NCBI RefSeq assembly: GCF_900116535.1
Contig: NZ_FPAU01000002.1
Span: forward strand, 469,301-533,300
Direction of reading: 5' to 3'
Origin: Kosakonia arachidis
GTDB taxonomy: Bacteria; Pseudomonadota; Gammaproteobacteria; Enterobacterales; Enterobacteriaceae
DNA: 64,000 bases
Below are positions 27,290-35,593 of the stretch, piece by piece; the stretch's first letter is position 1; every line of letters starts with the position of its first letter. The position numbers and the translations under genes are program-made. Under the pieces are notes generated by a model. The model saw only the letters and a program-made list of their open reading frames with translations, was not told the DNA's origin and searched no databases.

Positions 27290-28840
27290 TCACTCCGCCT
27301 TAATCAATAACGCGAGCTGGCGGTTTAATTCGCCACCAGCAATCAGATCCCGAACGGCGTGCATATCCGTGTACAGCGGCGTGTCGGTTTCACGAAACGC
27401 CACTTGCTGGCGCACCTGCGACAGCGTTAGTTCCGCCCCCACCGAAGCGCGTAGCGGGCGATGAAATTCAATCGCCTGACAAGCACACAGCAGCTCAATA
27501 GCCACAATATCCACGGCGTTTGCCACTGCCTGCATCGCTTTTCGCGCCGAGGAGACGCCCATGCTGATATGGTCTTCCTGCCCGGCACAGGTGGAAACCG
27601 TATGTATGCTGGCGGGCACCGCCAGACTGCGGTTATCCCCGGCAAGCGCGGCAGCGACATACGGCGGGATCATCATCCCGGAATTGGCGCCACTTTTACT
27701 GACCAGAAACGCCGGTAAACCACTGAGATGCACGTTAGTGATACGATCAGAACGTGCCTGCGATGCCGTGCTCAGTTGCGCGATAGCCACCGCCAGCGCA
27801 TCGAGCGCCAGCGCCAGCGGCGCACCGTGACCGTTGCCACCAGGCAAAATCACCAGCGCATTGTCTTCTATTAGAAATACCGGGTTGTCGGTCACCGAAT
27901 TGAGTTCGGTGGTGACGATATGGCGGCAATGCGCCAGTTGATCGCGCACTGCGCCATGGATTTGCGGGATGCAGCGCAAACTGAGCGCATCCTGCACGCG
28001 GTGGTCGCGGTAATGCTGAAGGATCTCGCTGCCGTGCAGTAAGCGGCGCAAAATCTGCGCCGTTTCTTGTTGCCCGTCATGGGGGCGCAAGGCATGAAGA
28101 CGCGCGTCATAGCCGCGGGTGTTGCCTTTCAGCGCTTCGAGACACATGCCGCCTGCCATATCCGCAACCAGCAGTAACTGCTCGAAATCCCGCACCGCCA
28201 GACAGGCCAGTGCAGTAATTTCGTAGGTGCCGCTGATCAGCGCGTGTCCTTCGCGCGGGCCGGGAATGCGCGGCGCAATGCCCGCTTTCGCCAGCGCTTC
28301 GGCGGAGGGCAACAACTCGCCCTGATACCAGCACTGCCCTTCGCCAAACAACGATAAGCCGATATGTGCGGTAGCAATCAGATACCCCACTGAACCGCTG
28401 GCAGGCGACCACGGCGTCACCTGCCGGTTCAGCATCAGGCACATCCGCTGCGCCAGTTCAGCGCTGACGCCGCTGTAGCCCTGCAGAAGCGATTTCAACA
28501 TCACCGCCATCATCGCCCGCACTTCCCGCACCGACAGATCCGGTCCCATCCCGCAGGCGTGACTACGCAGCATATTGAGCTGTACGCTGGCAATTTGATC
28601 CGCAGAAAGACGCTCAGTCACCAGGTCTCCCACGCCGGTTGTCAGGCCATAAATCACCTTTCCGTCAGCAATGGCGTTATGAATGTAACTACTGACCTTA
28701 TCCATTTGTGCCAGCGCATCATCAGCCAGAACAACCAGCGCGCCATCGGCAATGCGCACCAGTTCATCAATGGTGGTAGCGGCAGTGCCTAAGGTGACCG
28801 CATCCGAGTGCGGTGTGGAAGAACAGGTTGTATTCGTCAT
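27290..28840 (-). CDS. MIO-less histidine ammonia-lyase homologue (possible hercynine/ergothioneine lyase)
   Basis: 516 aa aromatic-amino-acid lyase fold. Against the histidine ammonia-lyase motif GSVGASGDLAPLAHM this protein reads GSVGYLIATAHI (residues 149-160): the Ala-Ser-Gly that cyclises to the MIO cofactor is deleted exactly. Conserved: Tyr64 in YGLTTGVG, His94, Gln283, Arg289 and Glu422 in QEDHISM. Changed, using Pseudomonas putida numbering from memory: Asn195 to Ser203, Tyr280 to Leu286, Phe329 to Gly337. Ergothionase, a known relative, eliminates trimethylamine without MIO. Because the four genes upstream in this operon encode a quaternary-ammonium importer, I infer a betaine of histidine as substrate, giving urocanate or thiourocanate. 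Plain histidine is unlikely. It might also be called HutH in automatic annotation. The start lies 14 bases after the binding-protein gene. Confidence 0.8.
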   Translation of the reverse strand: MTNTTCSSTPHSDAVTLGTAATTIDELVRIADGALVVLADDALAQMDKVSSYIHNAIADGKVIYGLTTGVGDLVTERLSADQIASVQLNMLRSHACGMGPDLSVREVRAMMAVMLKSLLQGYSGVSAELAQRMCLMLNRQVTPWSPASGSVGYLIATAHIGLSLFGEGQCWYQGELLPSAEALAKAGIAPRIPGPREGHALISGTYEITALACLAVRDFEQLLLVADMAGGMCLEALKGNTRGYDARLHALRPHDGQQETAQILRRLLHGSEILQHYRDHRVQDALSLRCIPQIHGAVRDQLAHCRHIVTTELNSVTDNPVFLIEDNALVILPGGNGHGAPLALALDALAVAIAQLSTASQARSDRITNVHLSGLPAFLVSKSGANSGMMIPPYVAAALAGDNRSLAVPASIHTVSTCAGQEDHISMGVSSARKAMQAVANAVDIVAIELLCACQAIEFHRPLRASVGAELTLSQVRQQVAFRETDTPLYTDMHAVRDLIAGGELNRQLALLIKAE

Positions 28841-28854
28841 CTCGCGGCCATTCC

Positions 28855-29736
28855 TTACTTACTCAGTTGGTGTTTAACCAGCCACTGGTGCGCCACATCA
28901 TCAATGCTGGCGAACTCAGCAAGCTGTTCGTTCATGGAAATCAGATCTTCGGTGGTGAGCTGTGCGGAGATTTTGTTCAGCGTGCTTTCAATGGTCGGGT
29001 TCAGCGTGCTGCTGGCGACAATCGGCACGATGTTCTGCGCGGCAAACAGGTGTTTTGGATCTCCCAGCGCAACCAGGTGATCTTTTTTGATCTCCGGCGT
29101 CGTCGAGGTCAGGTCAGCCACCTGAATCTGGTTGTTTTTCAGCGCCGTCAGCGTCAGCGGGCCAGCGACATCCAGCACTTTGAAGGTTTTGAAATTCAGA
29201 CCATAAACCTCACGCAGACCGGGAACGCCTTCATGACGGGTTTTCCACTCCGCCGGGCCACCAAGCACTAACTGCCCGGCAACAGGCTTCAGGTCGTCGA
29301 TGGTTTTCAGTTTGTATTTGTCGGCCGTTTTCTTCGTTACCGCCAGCACATCACTGTTCTGCGCCGTAGAAGTGTTCAGCATTTTCAGTTTTTCCGGCAG
29401 CTTAGCGGCCAGCGCCTTCGCCACGTCTTCCGAGCTGTGCGCTTCATTTTTCGCATCCAGGTAGCTCAGCAGCGCGCCGCTGTACTCCGGGATCACGGTG
29501 ATGGAACCATCCAGCAGCGCCGGGATATAGACTTCGCGGCTACCAATATTGAGTTTTTTCTCAACTGGAATGTTTTGCGCTTCCAGCGCTCCGGCGTAGA
29601 TGGTCGCCAGTAACTGGTTTTCCGGAAAATCCGCTGAACCAATAATCACTTTCTGACCGGCATCAGCAGCCCAGACAGAAGAAGCGACAGACAGCAGCGC
29701 GGCACTGAACAATGTTAAATAGCGTTTCTTAATCAT
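28855..29736 (-). CDS. ABC transporter substrate-binding protein, OpuAC/OsmX type
   Basis: 293 aa with a Sec signal peptide (LTLFSAALLSVASSVWA, cleavage near residue 24) and no lipobox Cys, hence a free periplasmic protein. The body shows the quaternary-amine-binding family pattern: KVIIGSADFPENQLLATIYA, then NIGSREVYIPALLDGSITVI with PEYSGALLSYLD. Such proteins hold trimethylammonium groups in an aromatic cage; I cannot identify the cage residues with certainty from sequence. It is the fourth gene of the operon, between the permeases and the MIO-less lyase. Confidence 0.9.
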   Translation of the reverse strand: MIKKRYLTLFSAALLSVASSVWAADAGQKVIIGSADFPENQLLATIYAGALEAQNIPVEKKLNIGSREVYIPALLDGSITVIPEYSGALLSYLDAKNEAHSSEDVAKALAAKLPEKLKMLNTSTAQNSDVLAVTKKTADKYKLKTIDDLKPVAGQLVLGGPAEWKTRHEGVPGLREVYGLNFKTFKVLDVAGPLTLTALKNNQIQVADLTSTTPEIKKDHLVALGDPKHLFAAQNIVPIVASSTLNPTIESTLNKISAQLTTEDLISMNEQLAEFASIDDVAHQWLVKHQLSK

Positions 29737-29769
29737 CTTATTAACCTTCTGTAATTAAAGGACTCAACA

Positions 29770-30450
29770 TCACTGGTTTTTGGTTTTCCGGGTGATCCCC
29801 GGTGAAACCACGACTTTCCCTGAAAGCGAAAAAAAGAGATCAATGATCAATGCCAGCAGCGCGACGAGGATGGCCCCGGCGGTCATCTGCGCAAAGTCGT
29901 TGGCGGCGCGCCCGTCGATAATCAATCGTCCCAGACCGCCGAGTGAAACGTATGCCGCGATAGTTGCGGTGGAGACAATTTGCAGTGCAGCGCTGCGGAT
30001 CCCAGAAAGGATCAGCGGCATTGCGCAGGGCAGCTCGACCTGCAACAGCACCTGAAGCGGCGTCAGGCCAATCCCTTTTGCCGCGTCATGCACGCTGGGA
30101 TCGACAGAACGGATACCCGCGTGTACGCCCAGCGCCACTGGCGGTAGCGCCAGCACAACCAGCACGATGATGCAGGGCAAAACAAAGGCCATATCCGATT
30201 CGAAATAGCCCGCCAGCAGGATCACCAGCAAAATAATCAGACCAAAAGAGGGCAACGAACGCAGGGCGTTGGTGGTGCCAATCAGCAGTGCCTCCCCTTT
30301 CCCGGTATGGCCGGTGTAGCAGCCGACCGGAAAAGCAATGGCAACGGCAATCGCCAGCGCCGCCGCGCTGTAACCGATATGCTGCAACAGCAGCGGCACA
30401 ATGCCGTCATCGCCGTACCAGTGGCTGAGATCGAAAAACCATTCACTCAT
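29770..30450 (-). CDS. ABC transporter permease, OpuC/OsmU type (second)
   Basis: 226 aa, five to six hydrophobic helices. The ATPase-contacting EAA-like loop reads DAAKGIGLTPLQVLLQVELP. Residues RSLPSFGLIILLVILLAGYF match the second conserved block of glycine-betaine-type permeases. It begins three bases after the preceding permease gene, so the two are coupled. The paired permeases indicate a heterodimeric membrane core, as in OpuC and OsmU. Confidence 0.9.
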   Translation of the reverse strand: MSEWFFDLSHWYGDDGIVPLLLQHIGYSAAALAIAVAIAFPVGCYTGHTGKGEALLIGTTNALRSLPSFGLIILLVILLAGYFESDMAFVLPCIIVLVVLALPPVALGVHAGIRSVDPSVHDAAKGIGLTPLQVLLQVELPCAMPLILSGIRSAALQIVSTATIAAYVSLGGLGRLIIDGRAANDFAQMTAGAILVALLALIIDLFFSLSGKVVVSPGITRKTKNQ

Positions 30451-30453
30451 CAG

Positions 30454-31098
30454 TTATCCCCTTTGCGGTTGCCAGCGGCTTAAAGAGCGAGTTATCGCGA
30501 CCACCAGGCAATCCAGAATGAAGGCCAGCGCAATACACAGCACAATCCCGGCGATAATCGGGGTGAGGAACTGAAGTTGAAAGCCCTGGGTAAACAGCGA
30601 ACCTAACTGCGGTGCGCCAATCAGCGCGGCAACCGACACAATGCTGACGTTAGAAACCACCGCCACGCGCAGCCCGGAACCGATCACCGGCACGGCAAGC
30701 GGCAGGTCGATCTGCAGAAATTGCTGTAGCGGTTTGTACCCCAGCGCGAAAGCAGACTGGCGGGTGTCTTCAGCAACGGAATCCAGCCCGTCGCACACGG
30801 TTCTTACCAGCAGCGCGAAGCTGTAAATGGTCAGCGCCACGACCACGTTGATCGGGTCGAGAATTTGCGTATTCAACAGCGGCGGCAGCAGCACGAACAG
30901 CGCCAGCGAAGGAATGGTATACAGCAGGCCGAACAGGTTGAGGATGATACCTTTCACTTTCGGCAGGTTGTTCACCGCCCAGCCCACCGGGATCGCCAGC
31001 AACAGACCAATCAGAATCGGCGTAATCGACAAATAGCAGTGCCAGAGCAGCAGGTTGAGGATCCTGTCGCCTTGCCCCCACAGCCAGTCAAATCTCAT
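30454..31098 (-). CDS. ABC transporter permease, OpuC/OsmU type (first)
   Basis: 214 aa, with hydrophobic helices at about residues 17-40, 50-75, 82-100, 135-160 and 180-205. The EAA-like loop is TRQSAFALGYKPLQQFLQID, and LLYTIPSLALFVLLPPLL is the signature shared with YehW/OpuCB-type permeases. The start overlaps the ATPase stop (ATGA at 31095-31098), showing translational coupling. Confidence 0.9.
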   Translation of the reverse strand: MRFDWLWGQGDRILNLLLWHCYLSITPILIGLLLAIPVGWAVNNLPKVKGIILNLFGLLYTIPSLALFVLLPPLLNTQILDPINVVVALTIYSFALLVRTVCDGLDSVAEDTRQSAFALGYKPLQQFLQIDLPLAVPVIGSGLRVAVVSNVSIVSVAALIGAPQLGSLFTQGFQLQFLTPIIAGIVLCIALAFILDCLVVAITRSLSRWQPQRG

Positions 31099-32192
31099 AG
31101 CGCCTCCTGGGTCAGCGACTTGCAGGCATCCAGCACATTTTCCAGCGCCAGTGATCCCAGCGGGGCATGCTGTTCATCAACCACCACGGCACGATGGCAG
31201 GGGGAGCTGAGCGCCGAATCCAGCAACTGGCGCAGTGTGCCGCCCTGCGGAGAAAACGTCGCGCCGAGATTCACGTTTTCCGGCGTAATCACCGTGACCT
31301 GCTGATGCGTGTCAAACCAGCCGCAGGCTTTGCCCTGCTGCGTCACCAGCAGCCAGCGTTGCGCGCTGATACCACGCGCCTGAGCAAGGGTTGCGCCCAT
31401 TTCGATGGCCGGTTCCGCCTGCAACGCCGTCAGCGGTGCAGAGGTGTGGAAACTGAGTTTGCGATAACCGCGGTCGCGGCCAATGAAATCGGCAACAAAT
31501 TCGCTCTGCGGCGCATTCAGTAATTCGCCCGGTGTTGCCAGTTGCGCCAGCTTGCCGCCAGGTTTCAGCACCGCAACGCAATCACCCAGTTTCATCGCTT
31601 CATCAATATCGTGGGTGACCATAATGATGGTCTTGCTGACCTCTTTCTGAATGCGCAGAAACTCTTCCTGCAACTGTTCACGCACGACGGGATCGACGGC
31701 GCTGAAGGGTTCGTCCATCAGCATAAATTCCGGGTCGGCGGCCAGCGCTCGCGCCACGCCGACGCGCTGCTGTTGCCCGCCGGAGAGCTGCCACGGGTAG
31801 CGTTTCGCCAGTTGCGGTGCCAGACCGACCACTTCCAGTAATTCCGCCGCTCTGGTTCTGGCTTTGCTTTTCGCCGCACCATTAAGGATGGCGGTAGTGG
31901 CGATGTTGTCGATGATGGTTTTATGCGGGAATAACCCGGCATTCTGGATCACGTAACCAATGCGCCGACGCAACTGCACCACATCCATCTGCGCGGTGGA
32001 TTCGCCATTGAGCAAAACCGTGCCGGAAGAGGGTTCGACCAGCCGGTTGATCATGCGTAATGAGGTGGTTTTGCCGCAGCCCGACGGCCCTACCAGCACA
32101 GTAATTTTGCCTCCTGGCGCGACAAGGTTCAGGCCATCGACCACGACGGTGCCGTCATCGTAATGCTTGGTCACATTGTTGAAAGTAATCAT
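31095..32192 (-). CDS. ABC transporter ATPase, quaternary-amine (OpuCA/OsmV) type
   Basis: 365 aa. Walker A GPSGCGKTT (about residues 36-44), signature LSGGQQQR, Walker B FMLMDEP, and the H-loop VTHDIDEAM are intact. The N-terminal 240 residues are the nucleotide-binding domain. The C-terminal 120 residues resemble the CBS pair that senses ionic strength in OpuA/OpuC, but the second half is divergent, so osmotic gating is uncertain. It is the first gene of the five-gene operon ending in the MIO-less lyase, read divergently from hutU under a sigma-54 promoter. Confidence 0.92.
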   Translation of the reverse strand: MITFNNVTKHYDDGTVVVDGLNLVAPGGKITVLVGPSGCGKTTSLRMINRLVEPSSGTVLLNGESTAQMDVVQLRRRIGYVIQNAGLFPHKTIIDNIATTAILNGAAKSKARTRAAELLEVVGLAPQLAKRYPWQLSGGQQQRVGVARALAADPEFMLMDEPFSAVDPVVREQLQEEFLRIQKEVSKTIIMVTHDIDEAMKLGDCVAVLKPGGKLAQLATPGELLNAPQSEFVADFIGRDRGYRKLSFHTSAPLTALQAEPAIEMGATLAQARGISAQRWLLVTQQGKACGWFDTHQQVTVITPENVNLGATFSPQGGTLRQLLDSALSSPCHRAVVVDEQHAPLGSLALENVLDACKSLTQEAL

Positions 32193-32260
32193 CGTTACGC
32201 CTTATGGTCATCATTTGCCGTCCCATTGTGACGGCGATGCAAAAATGCTTTATGTATATC

Positions 32261-32274
32261 CTTGTATGTACAAC
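32261..32274. promoter_or_regulatory. HutC-type operator of the transporter/lyase operon
   Basis: CTTGTATGTACAAC matches the palindrome CTTGTATGTACAAG at 13 of 14 positions, a form I recall from the Pseudomonas hut operators. It covers the transcription start expected from the sigma-54 promoter at 32276-32291. Confidence 0.75.
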
Positions 32275-32275
32275 T

Positions 32276-32291
32276 TGCAAGCCATGTGCCA
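32276..32291 (-). promoter_or_regulatory. Sigma-54 promoter of the transporter/lyase operon
   Basis: On the minus strand TGGCACATGGCTTGCA is a full match to TGGCAC-N5-TTGCA, with GG and GC ten bases apart. The start site is expected near 32265, 73 bases before the ATPase start codon. Confidence 0.8.
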
Positions 32292-32432
32292 TAACGTAAT
32301 TGCAACATATATTCATGAAATTAAATCATTTAAAAACAATAATATAATAAAATAAAGTTAATAAAATCGCATAACCATGCGGATTAACCCTGCTGAATAT
32401 CCCTGCCCACTCGCCATAAAACGGCGCATAAA

Positions 32433-32449
32433 TGCACTTAAAATGATCA
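32433..32449. promoter_or_regulatory. Weak second NtrC half-site
   Basis: TGCACTTAAAATGATCA has one good NtrC half (TGCAC) and a poor second half. Its centre is 31 bases, about three turns, from the strong site, the spacing typical of paired NtrC sites. Confidence 0.35.
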
Positions 32450-32463
32450 TATTTCTGCTGCAA

Positions 32464-32480
32464 TGCACAACAATAGTGCA
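32464..32480. promoter_or_regulatory. NtrC enhancer site between the divergent sigma-54 promoters
   Basis: TGCACAACAATAGTGCA keeps both TGCAC/GTGCA half-sites with the seven-base spacing of the 17-base NtrC consensus. It lies about 130 bases upstream of the predicted hutU start and about 207 from the divergent start. Confidence 0.65.
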
Positions 32481-32575
32481 GTATAGCGCGCTACAATTCC
32501 TTCACTCAGCGCTATGCAAAAAACAATAAATTACAACCAACTGTTTTATATAGATAATAAATAAATTGATCAAAG

Positions 32576-32590
32576 TGGCACCATATGTGC
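32576..32590 (+). promoter_or_regulatory. Sigma-54 promoter of hutUIG
   Basis: TGGCAC (32576-32581), five bases, then GTGC (32587-32590): GG and GC are ten bases apart and nine of ten consensus bases match. The start is expected near 32602, inside the HutC-type operator. Confidence 0.7.
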
Positions 32591-32596
32591 TTATCA

Positions 32597-32606
32597 TGTA
32601 TATACA
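32597..32606. promoter_or_regulatory. HutC-type operator of hutU
   Basis: TGTATATACA is a perfect palindrome identical to the core upstream of hutF/hutC. It lies over the start site predicted for the sigma-54 promoter. Confidence 0.75.
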
Positions 32607-32658
32607 AGACAATATCAGTAAGCATTTATTCTGCTATCAAACAAAGAAGGTAAACCGC

Positions 32659-34335
32659 ATGAGTAGTGAATTTTCCCGTTATCGTGATGTTGAGATCAGG
32701 GCGCCGCGCGGCACGACATTGACTGCGAAAAGCTGGCTGACCGAAGCGCCGCTGCGCATGCTGATGAATAATCTTGATCCCGAAGTCGCGGAAAACCCGA
32801 AAGAGCTGGTGGTTTACGGCGGGATTGGTCGGGCAGCACGTAACTGGGAGTGCTTTGACAAAATGGTGGAAGCGCTGAAGCAGCTTAACGATGACGAAAC
32901 GCTGCTGGTGCAATCCGGTAAACCGGTCGGCGTGTTTAAAACCCACAGCAATGCGCCGCGCGTACTGATCGCCAACTCCAACCTGGTTCCCCATTGGGCA
33001 AACTGGGAGCACTTTAACGAACTGGACGCCAAAGGGCTGGCGATGTACGGCCAGATGACCGCAGGCTCCTGGATCTATATTGGCAGCCAGGGGATCGTTC
33101 AGGGCACGTATGAAACTTTCGTCGAAGCAGGTCGCCAGCACTATGACGGTTCGCTGGTCGGCCGCTGGGTGCTGACCGCTGGTCTGGGTGGTATGGGCGG
33201 TGCACAACCACTGGCTGCAACGCTGGCAGGTGCCTGCTCGCTGAACATTGAATGTCAGCAATCCCGCATCGACTTCCGCCTGCGTACCGGTTATGTGGAT
33301 GAGCAGGCAACGGATCTGGACGATGCCCTGGCGCGTATTGAACGCTATACCCGCGAAGGTAAAGCTATCTCTGTTGCGCTGCACGGTAATGCGGCGGAAG
33401 TCTTACCGGAAATGGTTAAACGCGGTGTCCATCCGGATATTGTGACCGATCAAACCAGCGCACACGATCCGCTGAACGGCTATCTGCCGATGGGCTGGCA
33501 GTGGGAAGACTATCGCGAACGCGCAAAAACGGAGCCAGCGGTGGTGATTCAGGCGGCAAAAGCCTCAATGGCTGAGCACGTTAAAGCGATGCTCGCCTTC
33601 CAGCAGCAAGGCATTCCAACCTTCGATTACGGCAACAATATTCGCCAGATGGCGAAAGAGATGGGCGTCAGCAACGCCTTCGATTTCCCAGGTTTTGTGC
33701 CCGCCTATATTCGCCCTCTGTTCTGCCGCGGTATTGGGCCGTTCCGTTGGGCCGCGCTCTCCGGCGATCCGGAGGATATCTATCGCACCGATGAAAAGGT
33801 GAAAGAGTTGATCGCGGATGATGCACATCTGCACCGCTGGCTGGATATGGCGAAAGAGCGCATCAGTTTCCAGGGCCTGCCAGCACGTATTTGCTGGGTT
33901 GGTCTGGGGCAGCGCGCGCGTCTGGGGCTGGCGTTTAACGAAATGGTGCGTAGCGGCGAAGTCTCGGCGCCGATTGTCATTGGCCGCGATCACCTGGACT
34001 CCGGCTCTGTTGCCAGCCCGAACCGCGAAACCGAAGCGATGAAAGATGGCTCCGATGCGGTTTCCGACTGGCCACTGCTGAACGCCTTACTTAATACCGC
34101 CAGCGGCGCAACCTGGGTTTCCCTGCACCACGGCGGCGGCGTCGGCATGGGATTCTCACAGCATTCGGGGATGGTTATCGTCTGCGATGGCACGGATGAA
34201 GCGGCAGAACGTATCGCCCGCGTACTGCATAACGATCCGGCAACGGGCGTGATGCGCCATGCCGATGCAGGTTATGATTCCGCCGTCGCCTGTGCCAAAG
34301 AGCACGACCTTAACCTGCCGATGATTGCAAAGTAA
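32659..34335 (+). CDS. hutU: Urocanate hydratase
   Basis: NAD+-dependent hydration of urocanate to 4-imidazolone-5-propionate. 558 aa from the ATG at 32659 ([20 protein letters not shown]), preceded by AAAGAAGG; the frame extends 31 codons further upstream but these are not urocanase-like and overlap the operator. The family core is canonical: [28 protein letters not shown], the active-site Cys region [12 protein letters not shown], and [18 protein letters not shown]. Nothing suggests a shift in substrate to thiourocanate. It is first of the hutU-hutI-hutG operon. Confidence 0.97.
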   Translation: MSSEFSRYRDVEIRAPRGTTLTAKSWLTEAPLRMLMNNLDPEVAENPKELVVYGGIGRAARNWECFDKMVEALKQLNDDETLLVQSGKPVGVFKTHSNAPRVLIANSNLVPHWANWEHFNELDAKGLAMYGQMTAGSWIYIGSQGIVQGTYETFVEAGRQHYDGSLVGRWVLTAGLGGMGGAQPLAATLAGACSLNIECQQSRIDFRLRTGYVDEQATDLDDALARIERYTREGKAISVALHGNAAEVLPEMVKRGVHPDIVTDQTSAHDPLNGYLPMGWQWEDYRERAKTEPAVVIQAAKASMAEHVKAMLAFQQQGIPTFDYGNNIRQMAKEMGVSNAFDFPGFVPAYIRPLFCRGIGPFRWAALSGDPEDIYRTDEKVKELIADDAHLHRWLDMAKERISFQGLPARICWVGLGQRARLGLAFNEMVRSGEVSAPIVIGRDHLDSGSVASPNRETEAMKDGSDAVSDWPLLNALLNTASGATWVSLHHGGGVGMGFSQHSGMVIVCDGTDEAAERIARVLHNDPATGVMRHADAGYDSAVACAKEHDLNLPMIAK

Positions 34336-34384
34336 AACCGGCGGCGCGGTCATTGCCGCGCCGAACCATGACGGGAGAACGCGG

Positions 34385-35593
34385 ATGCGCATTTTATGGC
34401 GTCACTGCCAAATTGCCACCATGGAAGCGGGCAAATACAACCTGATCCCACACGCGGCGATGATCACCGATGGCCCGCGCATTGTATGGCTGGGCGAAGC
34501 GGGAACGCAATCGGACGACGCGATTGATCGCGAAGTGGATTTGCACGGACGGCTGGTTACGCCTGGGCTGATTGATTGCCATACCCATAGCGTATTTGGC
34601 GGCGATCGCAGCCAGGAGTTTGAAATGCGGCTCAGCGGCGAGAGTTACGCGGAGATCGCAGCAGCAGGCGGAGGCATTATCAGTACCGTGAATGCTACCC
34701 GTAACGCCAGCCAGCAACAATTGCTGGAAAGCGCCCGCAAGCGCATTCACGCGCTGCGCAAAGACGGCGTAACCACACTTGAGATCAAATCCGGCTACGG
34801 CCTCAGCTTTGCCGATGAAGGCAAAATGTTGCAGGTGATCCGTGCGCTTGGCGCAGAAATGCCGCTCACTATCTTCAGCACTTGCCTTGCGGCGCACGCG
34901 TTGCCGGGCGAGTATCAGGGGCGTGCCGACGAGTACATTGACGAAATTTGCCAACGCTGGCTGCCTGCCTGGCACGCACAAGGGCTGGTCGATGCGGTCG
35001 ATGCCTTTTGTGAACATCTGGCCTTTTCACCGCAACAAGTGGAGCGGGTTTTCCACAAAGCGCAGCAGCTTGGCTTACCGGTAAAACTGCATGCCGAACA
35101 GCTTTCACTGCTGCACGGAGCAGGTCTGGCCGCCCGCTACAATGCGCTTTCCGCCGATCACCTGGAGTATTTGTGTGAAGAGGATATCGCGCTGATGGCA
35201 CAGCACAGCACCACTGCTGTTCTGCTGCCGGGTGCCTTTTACTTTTTACGCGAGAGCCAGCAGCCCCCCGTAGCGCTGCTACGTCAGCACCAGGTGCCGA
35301 TGGCCATTTCCAGCGATCTGAACCCGGGTACATCACCGGTATTGTCTCTGCGCCTGATGATGAATATGGCCTGCACGTTGTTCCGCCTGACGCCTGAAGA
35401 AGCGCTGGCGGGAGTAACCTGTCATGCCGCCCGGGCGTTAGGTATCAGCGATCGCTGCGGGACGCTACAGGCGGGTAAAGAGGCCAGTTTTGTCGCGTGG
35501 GATATTACTCATCCGGCGGAACTCAGCTACTGGCTGGGTGGAACGCTGTCAAAACAGGTTATTTATCAGGGGGAGGAAGTGTGGCATGACTAA
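34385..35593 (+). CDS. hutI: Imidazolonepropionase
   Basis: Metal-dependent amidohydrolase converting 4-imidazolone-5-propionate to N-formimino-L-glutamate. 402 aa from the ATG at 34385 ([18 protein letters not shown]), with GGGAG upstream. Motifs: [13 protein letters not shown] (His66 and His68 as metal ligands), [15 protein letters not shown], and [10 protein letters not shown] with the catalytic Asp. Its last eight bases overlap the start of hutG. Confidence 0.97.
   Translation: MRILWRHCQIATMEAGKYNLIPHAAMITDGPRIVWLGEAGTQSDDAIDREVDLHGRLVTPGLIDCHTHSVFGGDRSQEFEMRLSGESYAEIAAAGGGIISTVNATRNASQQQLLESARKRIHALRKDGVTTLEIKSGYGLSFADEGKMLQVIRALGAEMPLTIFSTCLAAHALPGEYQGRADEYIDEICQRWLPAWHAQGLVDAVDAFCEHLAFSPQQVERVFHKAQQLGLPVKLHAEQLSLLHGAGLAARYNALSADHLEYLCEEDIALMAQHSTTAVLLPGAFYFLRESQQPPVALLRQHQVPMAISSDLNPGTSPVLSLRLMMNMACTLFRLTPEEALAGVTCHAARALGISDRCGTLQAGKEASFVAWDITHPAELSYWLGGTLSKQVIYQGEEVWHD

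Larger units (their letters stand above)
32193..32658. other. Divergent control region, transporter/lyase operon versus hutU
   Basis: 466 AT-rich bases without a gene. In order it holds: HutC-type operator (32261-32274), sigma-54 promoter reading left (32276-32291), a weak NtrC half-site (32433-32449), a strong NtrC site (32464-32480), sigma-54 promoter reading right (32576-32590), and a HutC-type operator (32597-32606). The arrangement suggests one enhancer serving two repressible promoters. Confidence 0.7.

Noticed and set aside
28384-28404. An Ala-Ser-Gly triplet at residues 147-149 of the lyase that might be taken as the MIO site
   Set aside because: It lies before the GSVG block, not after it. 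Aligning on GSVG and on AHIGLSLFGEG leaves no residues for the true ASG position, so the local match is coincidental. Only structure or mass spectrometry could fully exclude it.
32566-32658. A longer hutU start 31 codons upstream
   Set aside because: The extension covers the sigma-54 promoter and HutC palindrome and has no urocanase similarity; the ATG at 32659 has a ribosome binding site and the usual N-terminus.
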